Position numbers and translations under genes: made by a program
In this document: positions 38,047 through 47,233 of the stretch, in pieces
How the letters are laid out: each line of letters opens with the position of its first letter
Position numbering within the stretch: position 1 is the first letter of the stretch
Assembly (NCBI RefSeq): GCF_001570565.1
Contig: NZ_BBXE01000013.1
Location: 452,984-516,983, forward strand
DNA from: Herbidospora yilanensis
Lineage (GTDB): Bacteria; Actinomycetota; Actinomycetes; Streptosporangiales; Streptosporangiaceae
Reading direction: 5' to 3'
DNA: 64,000 nucleotides
The notes under the pieces: generated by a model
Databases searched by the model: none
Seen by the model: the letters and a program-made list of their open reading frames with translations, nothing else
What the model was told of the DNA's origin: nothing

Positions 38047-38167
38047 GCAGGCATGGGGCACGCCTGCAGTGGGGTTGGGCGGGTACGTCCGGAGCGCAGA
38101 GGGAGAGGCGAACCGGTCGTACCCGCCCGTCATCTCGGCTCAGGTGACTGGCCTGGAGCGAGCCGAG
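38047..38167. terminator. Three hairpins between convergent RDD and adenosylhomocysteinase genes
   Basis: GCAGGC/GCCTGC (38047-38067); GGGCGGGTACG/CGTACCCGCCC (38077-38128, 30-nt loop with an inner CCGG pair); CTCGGCTC/GAGCCGAG (38134-38167). Together they can stop transcription from both sides of this 181-bp gap. Confidence 0.55.
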
Positions 38168-38222
38168 TGATATGACCGTAGTACGGCAGATTGCCGGTAT
38201 CCATGGGGTAACACAACTGTTT

Positions 38223-39455
38223 CTACGAACCTGAACGCCAGCTGTGCAGGTAGGCCTCCTGGTCGGCGGTCAGCCCGTCGATCGTGATCCCCGCCGCCGC
38301 CAGCTTCAGCCGCGCCACCCGCGCGTCGATCCCGTCGGGCACGTCGTAGACCCCCGGCTTGAGGGACGCGTGCTCGGCCGCCAGCCACGCCACCGTGAGC
38401 GCCTGGGCGGAGAACGACATGTCCATCACCGCCGCCGGATGGCCCTCGGCCGCCGCCAGGTTCACCAGCCGCCCCTCGGCCAGCAGCAGCAGCCGTCGGC
38501 CGTTCACGACGAACTCGTCGGTGTTGGGCCGCACCTGGTAGTGGACCTCCTCGGCCATGGACTCCAGGGCCCGCACGTCGATCTCGACGTCGAAGTGGCC
38601 CGCGTTGGCCAGGATCGCGCCGTCTTTCATCAGGGCCAGGTGCTCGGCCCTGATGACGTCGCGGTTGCCGGTGACCGTCACGAACACGTCGCCGATCTCG
38701 GCCGCCTCGGCCATCGTCGCCACGCCGTAGCCGTGGAGCGAGGCGTCGAGCGCCTTCACCGGGTCGATCTCGGTCACCACCACCCGCGCGCCCAGGCCCT
38801 TGGCCCGCTCGGCCACGCCCCGGCCGCAGTAGCCGAACCCGGCCACCACGACGGTCCGGCCCGCGAGCAGGGTGTTGGTGGCCCGCATGATGCCGTCGAG
38901 CGTCGACTGGCCGGTGCCGTAGCGGTTGTCGAACATCCGCTTGGTGCGGGTGTCGTTCACCGCCACCATCGGGAACTTCAGCGCCCCCTCGGCGGCCATC
39001 TGGCGGAGCCGGATGATCCCGGTCGTGGTCTCCTCGCAACCGCCCTTGACCACCAGGTCGGAGCGTTCGGTGTGCAGGATGTTGACCAGGTCGCAGCCGT
39101 CGTCGAGGACGATGTCGGGCCCGATGTCGAGGGCCCGGTGGATGTGCCGGTAGTAGGTGTCGCGGTCGACCCCCGCCCTGGCGTGCACGGCGATGCCGTA
39201 GTCGGCCAGGGCGGCGGCGACGTCGTCCTGGGTGGAGAGCGGGTTGGAGGCGGCCAGCGCGATGTCGGCGCCGCCCGCCTTCAGCGCGCCCATGAGCACC
39301 GCCGTCTCGGCCGTGACGTGGAGGCAGGCGGCGACCTTCAGCCCGTCGAGCGGGCGGTCGCCGCCGAACCCCGCGCCGATCGCGGTGAGCACCGGCATGG
39401 CGCGCGACGCCCACCCGATGCGGCGCTCACCGGCCTCGGCCAGCACGGCATCCAT
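38223..39455 (-). CDS. Second adenosylhomocysteinase, short (archaeal/Thermotoga-like) type
   Basis: 410 residues. NAD-dependent S-adenosylhomocysteine hydrolase fold with CLHVTAETAVLMGAL, DDGCDLVNI, EETTTGIIRL, AVNDTRTKRMFDNRYG and the Rossmann loop VVVAGFGYCGRGVAERA. It lacks the insert of about 40 residues and the C-terminal Lys-Tyr tail seen in its larger neighbour, features of the short archaeal and Thermotoga enzymes. Catalytic Asp/Glu/Lys positions are kept, so it should be active or act on a related nucleoside. Begins 2 nt after the ahcY stop. Confidence 0.9.
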   Translation of the reverse strand: MDAVLAEAGERRIGWASRAMPVLTAIGAGFGGDRPLDGLKVAACLHVTAETAVLMGALKAGGADIALAASNPLSTQDDVAAALADYGIAVHARAGVDRDTYYRHIHRALDIGPDIVLDDGCDLVNILHTERSDLVVKGGCEETTTGIIRLRQMAAEGALKFPMVAVNDTRTKRMFDNRYGTGQSTLDGIMRATNTLLAGRTVVVAGFGYCGRGVAERAKGLGARVVVTEIDPVKALDASLHGYGVATMAEAAEIGDVFVTVTGNRDVIRAEHLALMKDGAILANAGHFDVEIDVRALESMAEEVHYQVRPNTDEFVVNGRRLLLLAEGRLVNLAAAEGHPAAVMDMSFSAQALTVAWLAAEHASLKPGVYDVPDGIDARVARLKLAAAGITIDGLTADQEAYLHSWRSGS

Positions 39456-39457
39456 GA

Positions 39458-40888
<1,431 letters not shown>

Positions 40889-40983
40889 CTTGGGGTGTCC
40901 CCTCTCGTAGCGTCCTCAGCCACTGTAGGGCCGAACACCGCCTACCGGCGCCGAACCTGACACAAGAATGTAAGAATGGACGC

Positions 40984-41316
40984 ATGCGCATCACGGAGGC
41001 CGCCGCCAAATTGGGCATGTCGCCCAGAATGCTGCGATATCGGGAGGCGCTCGGGCTACTCCCGCCGGTACGCGATCTCGGCTCCCACCGCCGTTTCGGC
41101 GACGAGGAACTCGCCGCCGTCACCCAGGCGATGGAGCTGGAGAAGCGGTTCGACGTCTCGCCCGGCGAACTCGCCTTCGCGCTGCGAGCCCTGTCGGAAC
41201 CGACCGTCGCCCAGGCCGTGAGAGACCTGGGCGTGCGGATCGGGCGCATCCAGGCGCCCCGCAGGGCGCTGGACTTCGAGAAGGAGAAGGCGCTACGCCT
41301 GCTGCGTGGTCGTTGA
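40984..41316 (+). CDS. MerR-family transcriptional regulator
   Basis: 110 residues. N-terminal winged helix MRITEAAAKLGMSPRMLRY with LGLLPPVRDLGSHRRFGDEE, then a short helical C-terminal region with no effector domain. Divergent from ahcY (95 nt), which it could regulate. Its last 24 bp overlap the convergent CDF gene. Confidence 0.85.
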   Translation: MRITEAAAKLGMSPRMLRYREALGLLPPVRDLGSHRRFGDEELAAVTQAMELEKRFDVSPGELAFALRALSEPTVAQAVRDLGVRIGRIQAPRRALDFEKEKALRLLRGR

Positions 41317-42222
41317 CGACTCGATGGCCGGTTCGAGGTAGATGATCCGGGCGATCGGCACGGCCGCGCGGATGCGCTGCTCGGCCTCGTCGATGCCCCG
41401 GGCGACCTCGGCGGCGGTGTCGTCGTGCTCGACGGCGATCTTGGCGGCGACCAGGAGCTCCTCGGGGCCGACGTGGAGGGTGCGCATGTGGATGACCCGG
41501 CTCACCTCGGGCGCGCTCTCCAGGGCCGTGCGGATCTGGGCGTCGATCTCGGGGCCGGCGCTCTCGCCGATGAGCAGCGACTTGGTCTCGATGGCCAGCA
41601 CGATCGCGATGGCGCCGAGCAGGACACCGATCATGATGGTGCCGACGCCGTCCCACACGGGGTTGCCGGTGACCACGGCCATGGTGACGCCGAAGAGGGC
41701 GAAGACCAGGCCGAGCAGCGCGCCCAGGTCTTCGAGCACGATGACCGGCAGCTCGGGCGACTTCGACCGGCGGATGAACTGCCACCAGGTCAGGTTGCCC
41801 TTGTGCGGCAGCGACTCCTTGATCGCGGTCCGGAACGAGAACGCCTCGGCGATGATCGCGAAGATCAGCACGCCGAACGCCCACTGAGGGGTGCTGAGGT
41901 CTTCGGGGGCCTGGATCTTGTGGATGCCTTCGTACAGGGAGAACAGCGCGCCGATCGTGAACAGCACGACCGCCACCACGAACGAGTAGAAGTAGCGCTC
42001 GCGGCCGTAGCCGAACGGGTGTTGTTCGGTGCGTTCCCTGGCCGCCCGCTTGCCGCCGAGCAGCAGCAGCGCCTGGTTCCCCGAGTCGGCCACGGAGTGG
42101 ACCGCCTCGGCGATCATGGACGATGATCCGGTGAACAGGTAGGCGACGAACTTCGCCGCCGCGATCGACAGGTTGGCGACCAGCGCCGCGACGATCGCCT
42201 TCGTTCCGCCACTGGCGCTCAC
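41293..42222 (-). CDS. Cation diffusion facilitator (metal efflux transporter)
   Basis: 309 residues. Six-helix CDF fold; metal-site segments SSSMIAEAVHSVADSGNQ and VLEDLGALLGL carry His/Asp pairs; C-terminal cytoplasmic domain about 215-300. Exports zinc or related divalent ions in exchange for protons; the metal cannot be fixed from sequence. Follows the SIS isomerase gene by 33 nt. Confidence 0.92.
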   Translation of the reverse strand: MSASGGTKAIVAALVANLSIAAAKFVAYLFTGSSSMIAEAVHSVADSGNQALLLLGGKRAARERTEQHPFGYGRERYFYSFVVAVVLFTIGALFSLYEGIHKIQAPEDLSTPQWAFGVLIFAIIAEAFSFRTAIKESLPHKGNLTWWQFIRRSKSPELPVIVLEDLGALLGLVFALFGVTMAVVTGNPVWDGVGTIMIGVLLGAIAIVLAIETKSLLIGESAGPEIDAQIRTALESAPEVSRVIHMRTLHVGPEELLVAAKIAVEHDDTAAEVARGIDEAEQRIRAAVPIARIIYLEPAIESSTTTQQA

Positions 42223-42255
42223 GATGACACTCCCTCAGTTTTCGGCCAGAAGATC

Positions 42256-43365
42256 CTAACGGGCAATTCTGGCCTTCAACTCCCGGACCGCGCTCACCGG
42301 AGTGGGATCGATTCCATAACCAAGCGCCAGATAGACGCTGGCGAAATCGGCCAGCCCGATCAGCGTCGCCAGCCGTTCAAGCGGATGACGCCCCTCGGCC
42401 ATCAGTTCCGACACCCGCACGTCGCGGCTTTCGGCCAGCCGGACCGTGGTGCCCCGCGTCCGGGTCTCGCGTTCGTCTTCGTCGGTGTCGCGGAGCACGA
42501 ACAGCCGCAACTGCCGGCCCTGCGTGTCGGCGAAGATGTCGCGCTCGGCGAACGGGCCGTCGAACGCGGCCACCTGGTTGTGGGCGGCCTCGGGCAGCTC
42601 GCCGAAGATCGCCGGGTATTTGGCGTTCTCGTAGAGCTGGTGGACCAGCCGGTGGGCGGCCACGATCGGCAACGACGAGGAGCCCCACACCATCGGCACC
42701 GACTCGGCCAGCTCCAGGGCCAGCGTCTTGCCGGGGTTGATGAACGTGTCACTCGACGGGCGGCACCGATGGGCCAGGTCTTCGAGCAGGGTGGCGGTGG
42801 CTTCGTACACCGGCTCGGGGACGTCGGCCAGGCCCAGCGACGACGCCGCCACGATGAGCGGGACCGTCAGCGCCCAGAGCGCCGCGCGGGCATGGCCCTG
42901 CGCGGCCTCGACCGGGACGAACGGCGCCCCGCGCTGCGTGCAGAGCGACTGGAGCGGCGAGCCGGGGCGGCCGACCCCGACCAGGCGGCAGCCGCGCCGG
43001 GCGGCCTCCCAGGCCAGCCCGAGGGTCTCCTCGGTGGCCCCGGAGGCCGACACGGCGAACACCAGGTCGTTGGCGCCGATCCAGCCGGGCAGCCGGTGGC
43101 CGCTCGCGGTCGTGATCGGGATCGGCGCGCCGTTGCCGCAGATCGCCCTGAGGATCTCGCCCGAGACGCCGCTGACGCCCATGCCGAGCGTCACGATCGC
43201 CCTCGGGCGGCCCTCGGTGGCGACCACCCCCACGCCCGCCTCGGCGGCCAGCCGGCGGCCGGTGCGGACCTGGGCGGCCGCCGAGGCGACCGCGGGAAGC
43301 ATGCCCGAGGGATCGGCCGCGACCAGATGGCTCTGGTCGTCGAGCAGCTCAGGCTCCCAGATCAT
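42256..43365 (-). CDS. SIS-domain phosphosugar isomerase (bifunctional PGI/PMI-like)
   Basis: 369 residues. SIS domain with [14 protein letters not shown] and [18 protein letters not shown], and a later [20 protein letters not shown] plus [15 protein letters not shown]. This matches the archaeal-type glucose/mannose-6-phosphate isomerases. Would connect fructose-6-phosphate to mannose-6-phosphate, the substrate route of the phosphomannomutase upstream. Start at 43365 overlaps the stop of the Trm112-like gene. Confidence 0.87.
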   Translation of the reverse strand: MIWEPELLDDQSHLVAADPSGMLPAVASAAAQVRTGRRLAAEAGVGVVATEGRPRAIVTLGMGVSGVSGEILRAICGNGAPIPITTASGHRLPGWIGANDLVFAVSASGATEETLGLAWEAARRGCRLVGVGRPGSPLQSLCTQRGAPFVPVEAAQGHARAALWALTVPLIVAASSLGLADVPEPVYEATATLLEDLAHRCRPSSDTFINPGKTLALELAESVPMVWGSSSLPIVAAHRLVHQLYENAKYPAIFGELPEAAHNQVAAFDGPFAERDIFADTQGRQLRLFVLRDTDEDERETRTRGTTVRLAESRDVRVSELMAEGRHPLERLATLIGLADFASVYLALGYGIDPTPVSAVRELKARIAR

Positions 43366-43529
43366 GCCTTCCGTGCCTCGTCGACCAGCAGCACGGGAAT
43401 GTCGTCGCGGACCGGATAGACCAGGCCGCAGCTCGCGGAGGTGCAGGCCAGTTCGTCGGCCTCGGCCCGGAGCGGGGACTTGCACGCCGGGCAGGCCAGG
43501 ATCTCCAGCAGCCAGTCGTCGATCTTCAA
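43362..43529 (-). CDS. Trm112-like zinc-ribbon protein
   Basis: 55 residues. Four cysteines in CPACKSPL and [12 protein letters not shown], then [12 protein letters not shown]: the Trm112/YcaR fold. In other organisms such proteins activate methyltransferases; in this conserved actinobacterial gene order the partner is unknown. Start is TTG at 43529, overlapping the manB stop (TTGA), with GAGGG nearby; this length fits the family. Confidence 0.85.
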   Translation of the reverse strand: MKIDDWLLEILACPACKSPLRAEADELACTSASCGLVYPVRDDIPVLLVDEARKA

Positions 43530-44878
43530 ATCCCTCGAACCTCTTTCAGAACGTCGTCGCGCACACCGGCCATGGTCACCTCGTCGTCGCCCTCGGCGTT
43601 GAGCCGGAGCAGCGGTTCGGTGTTGGACGGGCGCAGGTTGAACCACCAGGTCGGACCGGTGACGGTCAGGCCGTCCAGCTCATCGAAGGTAACACCCTCG
43701 CGGGACCCGAACACCTCGCGCACCTTGGCGGTGGCGGCGGCCTGGTCGGCCACCGTGCTGTTGATCTCGCCGGAGGCCGTGTAGCGCGCGTAGGCGGCCA
43801 GCACCTCCGACAGGGGGCGGTCCTGCTCGCCGAGGGCGGCCAGCACGTGGAGGGCGGCCAGCATGCCCGAGTCGGCGTACCAGAAGTCGCGGAAGTAGTA
43901 GTGGGCGGAGTGTTCGCCGCCGAAGACGGCGCCCGTGCGGGCCATCTCGGCCTTGATGAAGGAGTGGCCGACGCGGGTGCGGACCGGCACCCCGCCGTTC
44001 TCCTTGATGATCTCGGGGACGCCGCGCGAGGTGATCAGGTTGTGGATGATCGTGGCCCCGGGGTGCTTGGCCAGCTCGCGGGCCGCCACCAGGGCGGTGA
44101 TCGTGGACGGGGAGACCGAGGCGCCCTTCTCGTCGATCACCCAGCAGCGGTCGGCGTCGCCGTCGAAGGCGATGCCGATGTCGGCCCCGTGCGCCACGAC
44201 GGCCTGCTGCAGGTCGACCAGGTTGGCCGGCTCGATCGGGTTGGCCTCGTGGTTGGGGAAGGAGCCGTCGAGCTCGAAGTAGAGCGGCACGAGCTCGATC
44301 GGCAACCCGGCGAACACCTCGGGCACGGTGTGGCCGCCCATGCCGTTGCCGGCGTCGACGACGACCTTCAGGGGCCTGATCGCCGACAGGTCGACGAGCG
44401 ACTTCAGGTGGTCGGCGTAGCCCTTCAGCAGGTCGTGGTGGGTGACGTCGCCGGTCGGGTCGGGGGCGGAGGCGCCCAGCAGCCCGAGCGCCCGGTCGCG
44501 GATCTCGGCGAGGCCGGTCTCGGAGCCGATCGGCACGGCGCCCGCGCGGCACATCTTCATGCCGTTGTACTGGGCCGGGTTGTGGCTGGCGGTGAACATG
44601 ACGCCGGGCAGGTTCAGGGTGCCGCTGGCGTAGTAGAGCAGGTCGGTGGAGCCCAGTCCGGCGTTGATCACGTCGGCGCCCCGGGAGGTCGCGCCGCGGG
44701 CGAAGGCCGCCGCGAGCGGGCCGGAGGACTGCCGCATGTCGTGGGCGATCACGATCCGATCGGCCCCCATCACCTCCGCGAAGGCCGCCCCCACGGCCTC
44801 GGCGATCTCCTCGTCGAACTCGTCCGGTACGACACCGCGTACGTCATACGCCTTGAAGATCTTGGCGAGGTCGCCCAA
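43526..44878 (-). CDS. manB: Phosphomannomutase/phosphoglucomutase
   Basis: 450 residues. Interconverts mannose-6-phosphate and mannose-1-phosphate. Phosphoserine S98 in [12 protein letters not shown], metal loop DGDADR, sugar loop [10 protein letters not shown] and phosphate loop RPSNTEP are all present. Supplies the sugar-1-phosphate for GDP-mannose and the glycosyltransferases further right. Confidence 0.96.
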   Translation of the reverse strand: MGDLAKIFKAYDVRGVVPDEFDEEIAEAVGAAFAEVMGADRIVIAHDMRQSSGPLAAAFARGATSRGADVINAGLGSTDLLYYASGTLNLPGVMFTASHNPAQYNGMKMCRAGAVPIGSETGLAEIRDRALGLLGASAPDPTGDVTHHDLLKGYADHLKSLVDLSAIRPLKVVVDAGNGMGGHTVPEVFAGLPIELVPLYFELDGSFPNHEANPIEPANLVDLQQAVVAHGADIGIAFDGDADRCWVIDEKGASVSPSTITALVAARELAKHPGATIIHNLITSRGVPEIIKENGGVPVRTRVGHSFIKAEMARTGAVFGGEHSAHYYFRDFWYADSGMLAALHVLAALGEQDRPLSEVLAAYARYTASGEINSTVADQAAATAKVREVFGSREGVTFDELDGLTVTGPTWWFNLRPSNTEPLLRLNAEGDDEVTMAGVRDDVLKEVRGI

Positions 44879-44934
44879 TTCCGCCCCTATATGTCGCAGA
44901 TCCCTAGGGTTGGAAGCCTAATGGCCGCACGCCT

Positions 44935-45291
44935 TCAGCGGTCGCGATTGGACTTGAGGACCCGGAGGTGACCACGCCGGCCCACTTCGACGGCCTGGCC
45001 GGTCGGCTCGCCCGGCGCGGGGGCCGGACGGGCGGCCTCGCGGACGGCGTTGGCCAGGGCCTCCAGGTCGTCTCCGGAGGGCGCGCCCGGCTCATAGGGC
45101 AGCCTCACGACCTCCCAGCCTCGGGGCGCGGTGAGCCGCTCGGCGTGCTCCGCGCACAGGTCATAGCAGTGCGGCTCGACGTACGTCGCCAGAGGGCCAA
45201 GAACCGCGGTCGAGTCGGCGTAAACGTACGTGAGTGTGAAGACGGCAGGCTGCCTGCAGGCGGTACGGGAACAGCTGCGGACGGGGCTCAC
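44935..45291 (-). CDS. DUF3499 zinc-ribbon-like protein
   Basis: 118 residues. Cysteines in RSCSRTAC and PHCYDLCAEHAE suggest a metal-binding site; the segment VYADSTAVLGPLATYVEPH is highly conserved in actinobacteria. Function unknown. Start GTG at 45291 matches the family N-terminus (MSPVR...) but lacks a clear ribosome site, so a leaderless message or the ATG at 45321 is possible. Located 56 nt before manB, same strand. Confidence 0.82.
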   Translation of the reverse strand: MSPVRSCSRTACRQPAVFTLTYVYADSTAVLGPLATYVEPHCYDLCAEHAERLTAPRGWEVVRLPYEPGAPSGDDLEALANAVREAARPAPAPGEPTGQAVEVGRRGHLRVLKSNRDR

Positions 45292-45404
45292 GGAGGGACC
45301 GTATCCGGTCCGCCCGCACATTGCCACCACCCCGCCCCTCTTAACGAGCGTGTCGCCACAATCCGGACACCACCCGAACACGGCCCGAGCCCTAAGCTGA
45401 CCTG

Positions 45405-45830
45405 ATGACTCCTCGACGACGGGACCGCCACGGGCGGGGCATGCGGGGCCCCCTCGCGCCGTCCCACGTGCCGATCGCCAAGTCGCGCGGCGAACGGTTC
45501 GACGACCTCGTGCTCGACGCCGTCGACCGGCTGCGCGTGCGGTGGGCCAAGGAGCTGGCGGCGGTCGACTTCGGCGTCGAGGAGGTGCCCCCGGTCTCCG
45601 AACTGCTCGACGGCCCGGCGCGGCTGGCCTCCGACCCGATCCCGTTCGGCCGGGCCGAACCGGCGCTGCGCGGCGACCCGGCCATGGTCGTGGTCTACCG
45701 GCGCCCGCTGGAGGCGCGCGCCCGCGACCGCGAGAGCCTGGCCGCGCTGGTGCACACCGTCGTGGTCGAGCAGGTCTCCACGCTCCTGGGGCTCACCCCC
45801 GAGCAGGTCGACCCCGGCTACGACGGCTGA
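45405..45830 (+). CDS. Zincin-like metallopeptidase family protein lacking HExxH
   Basis: 141 residues. Arg-rich start, then the DUF1025-like fold: RFDDLVLDAVDRL, VVYRRPLEARARDRESLAALV. Where other members have a zinc-binding HExxH in HTVxHExxHHFG, this one reads HTVVVEQVSTLLGL, so zinc hydrolysis is unlikely. Overlaps the convergent DUF5719 gene by 13 bp. Confidence 0.8.
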   Translation: MTPRRRDRHGRGMRGPLAPSHVPIAKSRGERFDDLVLDAVDRLRVRWAKELAAVDFGVEEVPPVSELLDGPARLASDPIPFGRAEPALRGDPAMVVVYRRPLEARARDRESLAALVHTVVVEQVSTLLGLTPEQVDPGYDG

Positions 45831-47233
45831 GACAACACCGCCGACGGCTGCTCGGTGACCGGCGGCACGAGCGTCCAGGTGCGCGCGACGGCCAGCGGCT
45901 GCGCGGTGACGAGCTGCCCGCCGGCGGCGCGCTCCTCCATCACCCGCCCGCCGTAGACGGGCCCGGAGCCCGTCTTCGGCATGACGACCACGCTGAAGCC
46001 CTTGGCCGGGCCCTTCAGGATGATCTCCTTGGTACGGGCGGCGGGGATCGCCACCTCGATCGGGTCGGGCGCCTTCCCCTCGCGCGGCAGCAGCGTCACG
46101 GTGACGTCGGCGGCGGTGTCGGGCGCGCTCAGGATCAGCCGTGAGGTGACGTCCTTGGTCGAGCGGGCGTCGGCGACCACGCTGCCGAGGTCGATCGGGG
46201 GCGCCCCGGCGGTGAACGCGACGTCGGTCCGGCCGCCGGTGCCGACGATCTTCAGCCCGGCGACCACGGGGGTCTCCGAGGTCAGCACGATCGCGGCGGG
46301 CTGGCCGGTCACCCCGGTCGACAGGTCGAGGGTGACGACCGACCCGGCGGGCACCTCGACGGTCTCGCGGTTCTCCAGGGCGTAGGAGCCGTCCTTCAGC
46401 ACGGCCTTGACGTCGACCACGGCGTCCGACTCGCCGGGGGCGGCGACGTAGAGCTCGCGGCGGCCGGCGCTGCCGGGCAGGCCCGGCACCACGACGCGCT
46501 CGGCCGGTCCGGTGGTCTGCGGCAACCAGTCGACGCCCTCGGGGGTGGCCGCCTCGACGGCGGCGGCGACCCGGCCCCGGCCGGTCGACACGTTCAGCGC
46601 CATGACCAGCGGGGACGGCGCGACCTTCTTGAGGTCGACGACACGGTGCTCGCCCGGCTTGAGGAGCAGGCCGCTGGCCCGCTCGGCGATGACCTGGCCC
46701 TCGCCCGAGTAGACGACCAGCGCCACGTCGGCGGGGGCCGACTCGACGTTGGCCAGGTGGAGTTCGAGGTCTCCGGCGGCCGGGCCCGGCCCGACGAACC
46801 AGGCGTCGGCGCCGGGGTCGACGCAGCGCACCCCCGCCAGGCCGCGGGCCGCGCCGGTCAGCGTGCGGCGGGTCTGGGCGGCCTCCAGGCCGGAGGCCAT
46901 CGCGCCGGTCGCGTGCACCCGCATCGGGTCGGTGCCGGCGGCCATGGTCTTCTGCCAGAGCTTGCCCGGCTCGTCGACGGTGGCCGGCTCGTCGCCGTCC
47001 TCGATGAGGGTCTGGCCGGTGCCCTCGGCGTTGGGCGGGGTGACGGCGGTGACCATGGCGCCGCCGGGGTCGGGGCAGACCGTGGAGACGGCCGCGATGG
47101 GCGCCCTCACCGGTTCGGCCTTCACCGGGACGGCGGGGGCCGGGCGGCTGACGAAAGCGACGCCGTAGACCGCGCCCAGCGCGATCAGCACCAGCGCCAG
47201 CATGCCGAACCGGTTCTCGATGAGCCGTCTCAC
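45818..47233 (-). CDS. DUF5719 family membrane-anchored extracellular protein
   Basis: 471 residues. One N-terminal helix (LALVLIALGAVYGVAFVSRP), then an extracytoplasmic region of beta-rich repeats (ADVALVVYSGEGQVIAERA; VDVKAVLKDGSYALE). Always next to the large glycosyltransferase in this gene order, with GTGA overlap here, so they likely act together at the cell surface. Function unknown. Confidence 0.88.
   Translation of the reverse strand: MRRLIENRFGMLALVLIALGAVYGVAFVSRPAPAVPVKAEPVRAPIAAVSTVCPDPGGAMVTAVTPPNAEGTGQTLIEDGDEPATVDEPGKLWQKTMAAGTDPMRVHATGAMASGLEAAQTRRTLTGAARGLAGVRCVDPGADAWFVGPGPAAGDLELHLANVESAPADVALVVYSGEGQVIAERASGLLLKPGEHRVVDLKKVAPSPLVMALNVSTGRGRVAAAVEAATPEGVDWLPQTTGPAERVVVPGLPGSAGRRELYVAAPGESDAVVDVKAVLKDGSYALENRETVEVPAGSVVTLDLSTGVTGQPAAIVLTSETPVVAGLKIVGTGGRTDVAFTAGAPPIDLGSVVADARSTKDVTSRLILSAPDTAADVTVTLLPREGKAPDPIEVAIPAARTKEIILKGPAKGFSVVVMPKTGSGPVYGGRVMEERAAGGQLVTAQPLAVARTWTLVPPVTEQPSAVLSQPS

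Noticed and set aside
40889-40983. SAH riboswitch upstream of ahcY
   Set aside because: The conserved core sequences and stems are not seen in the short leader.
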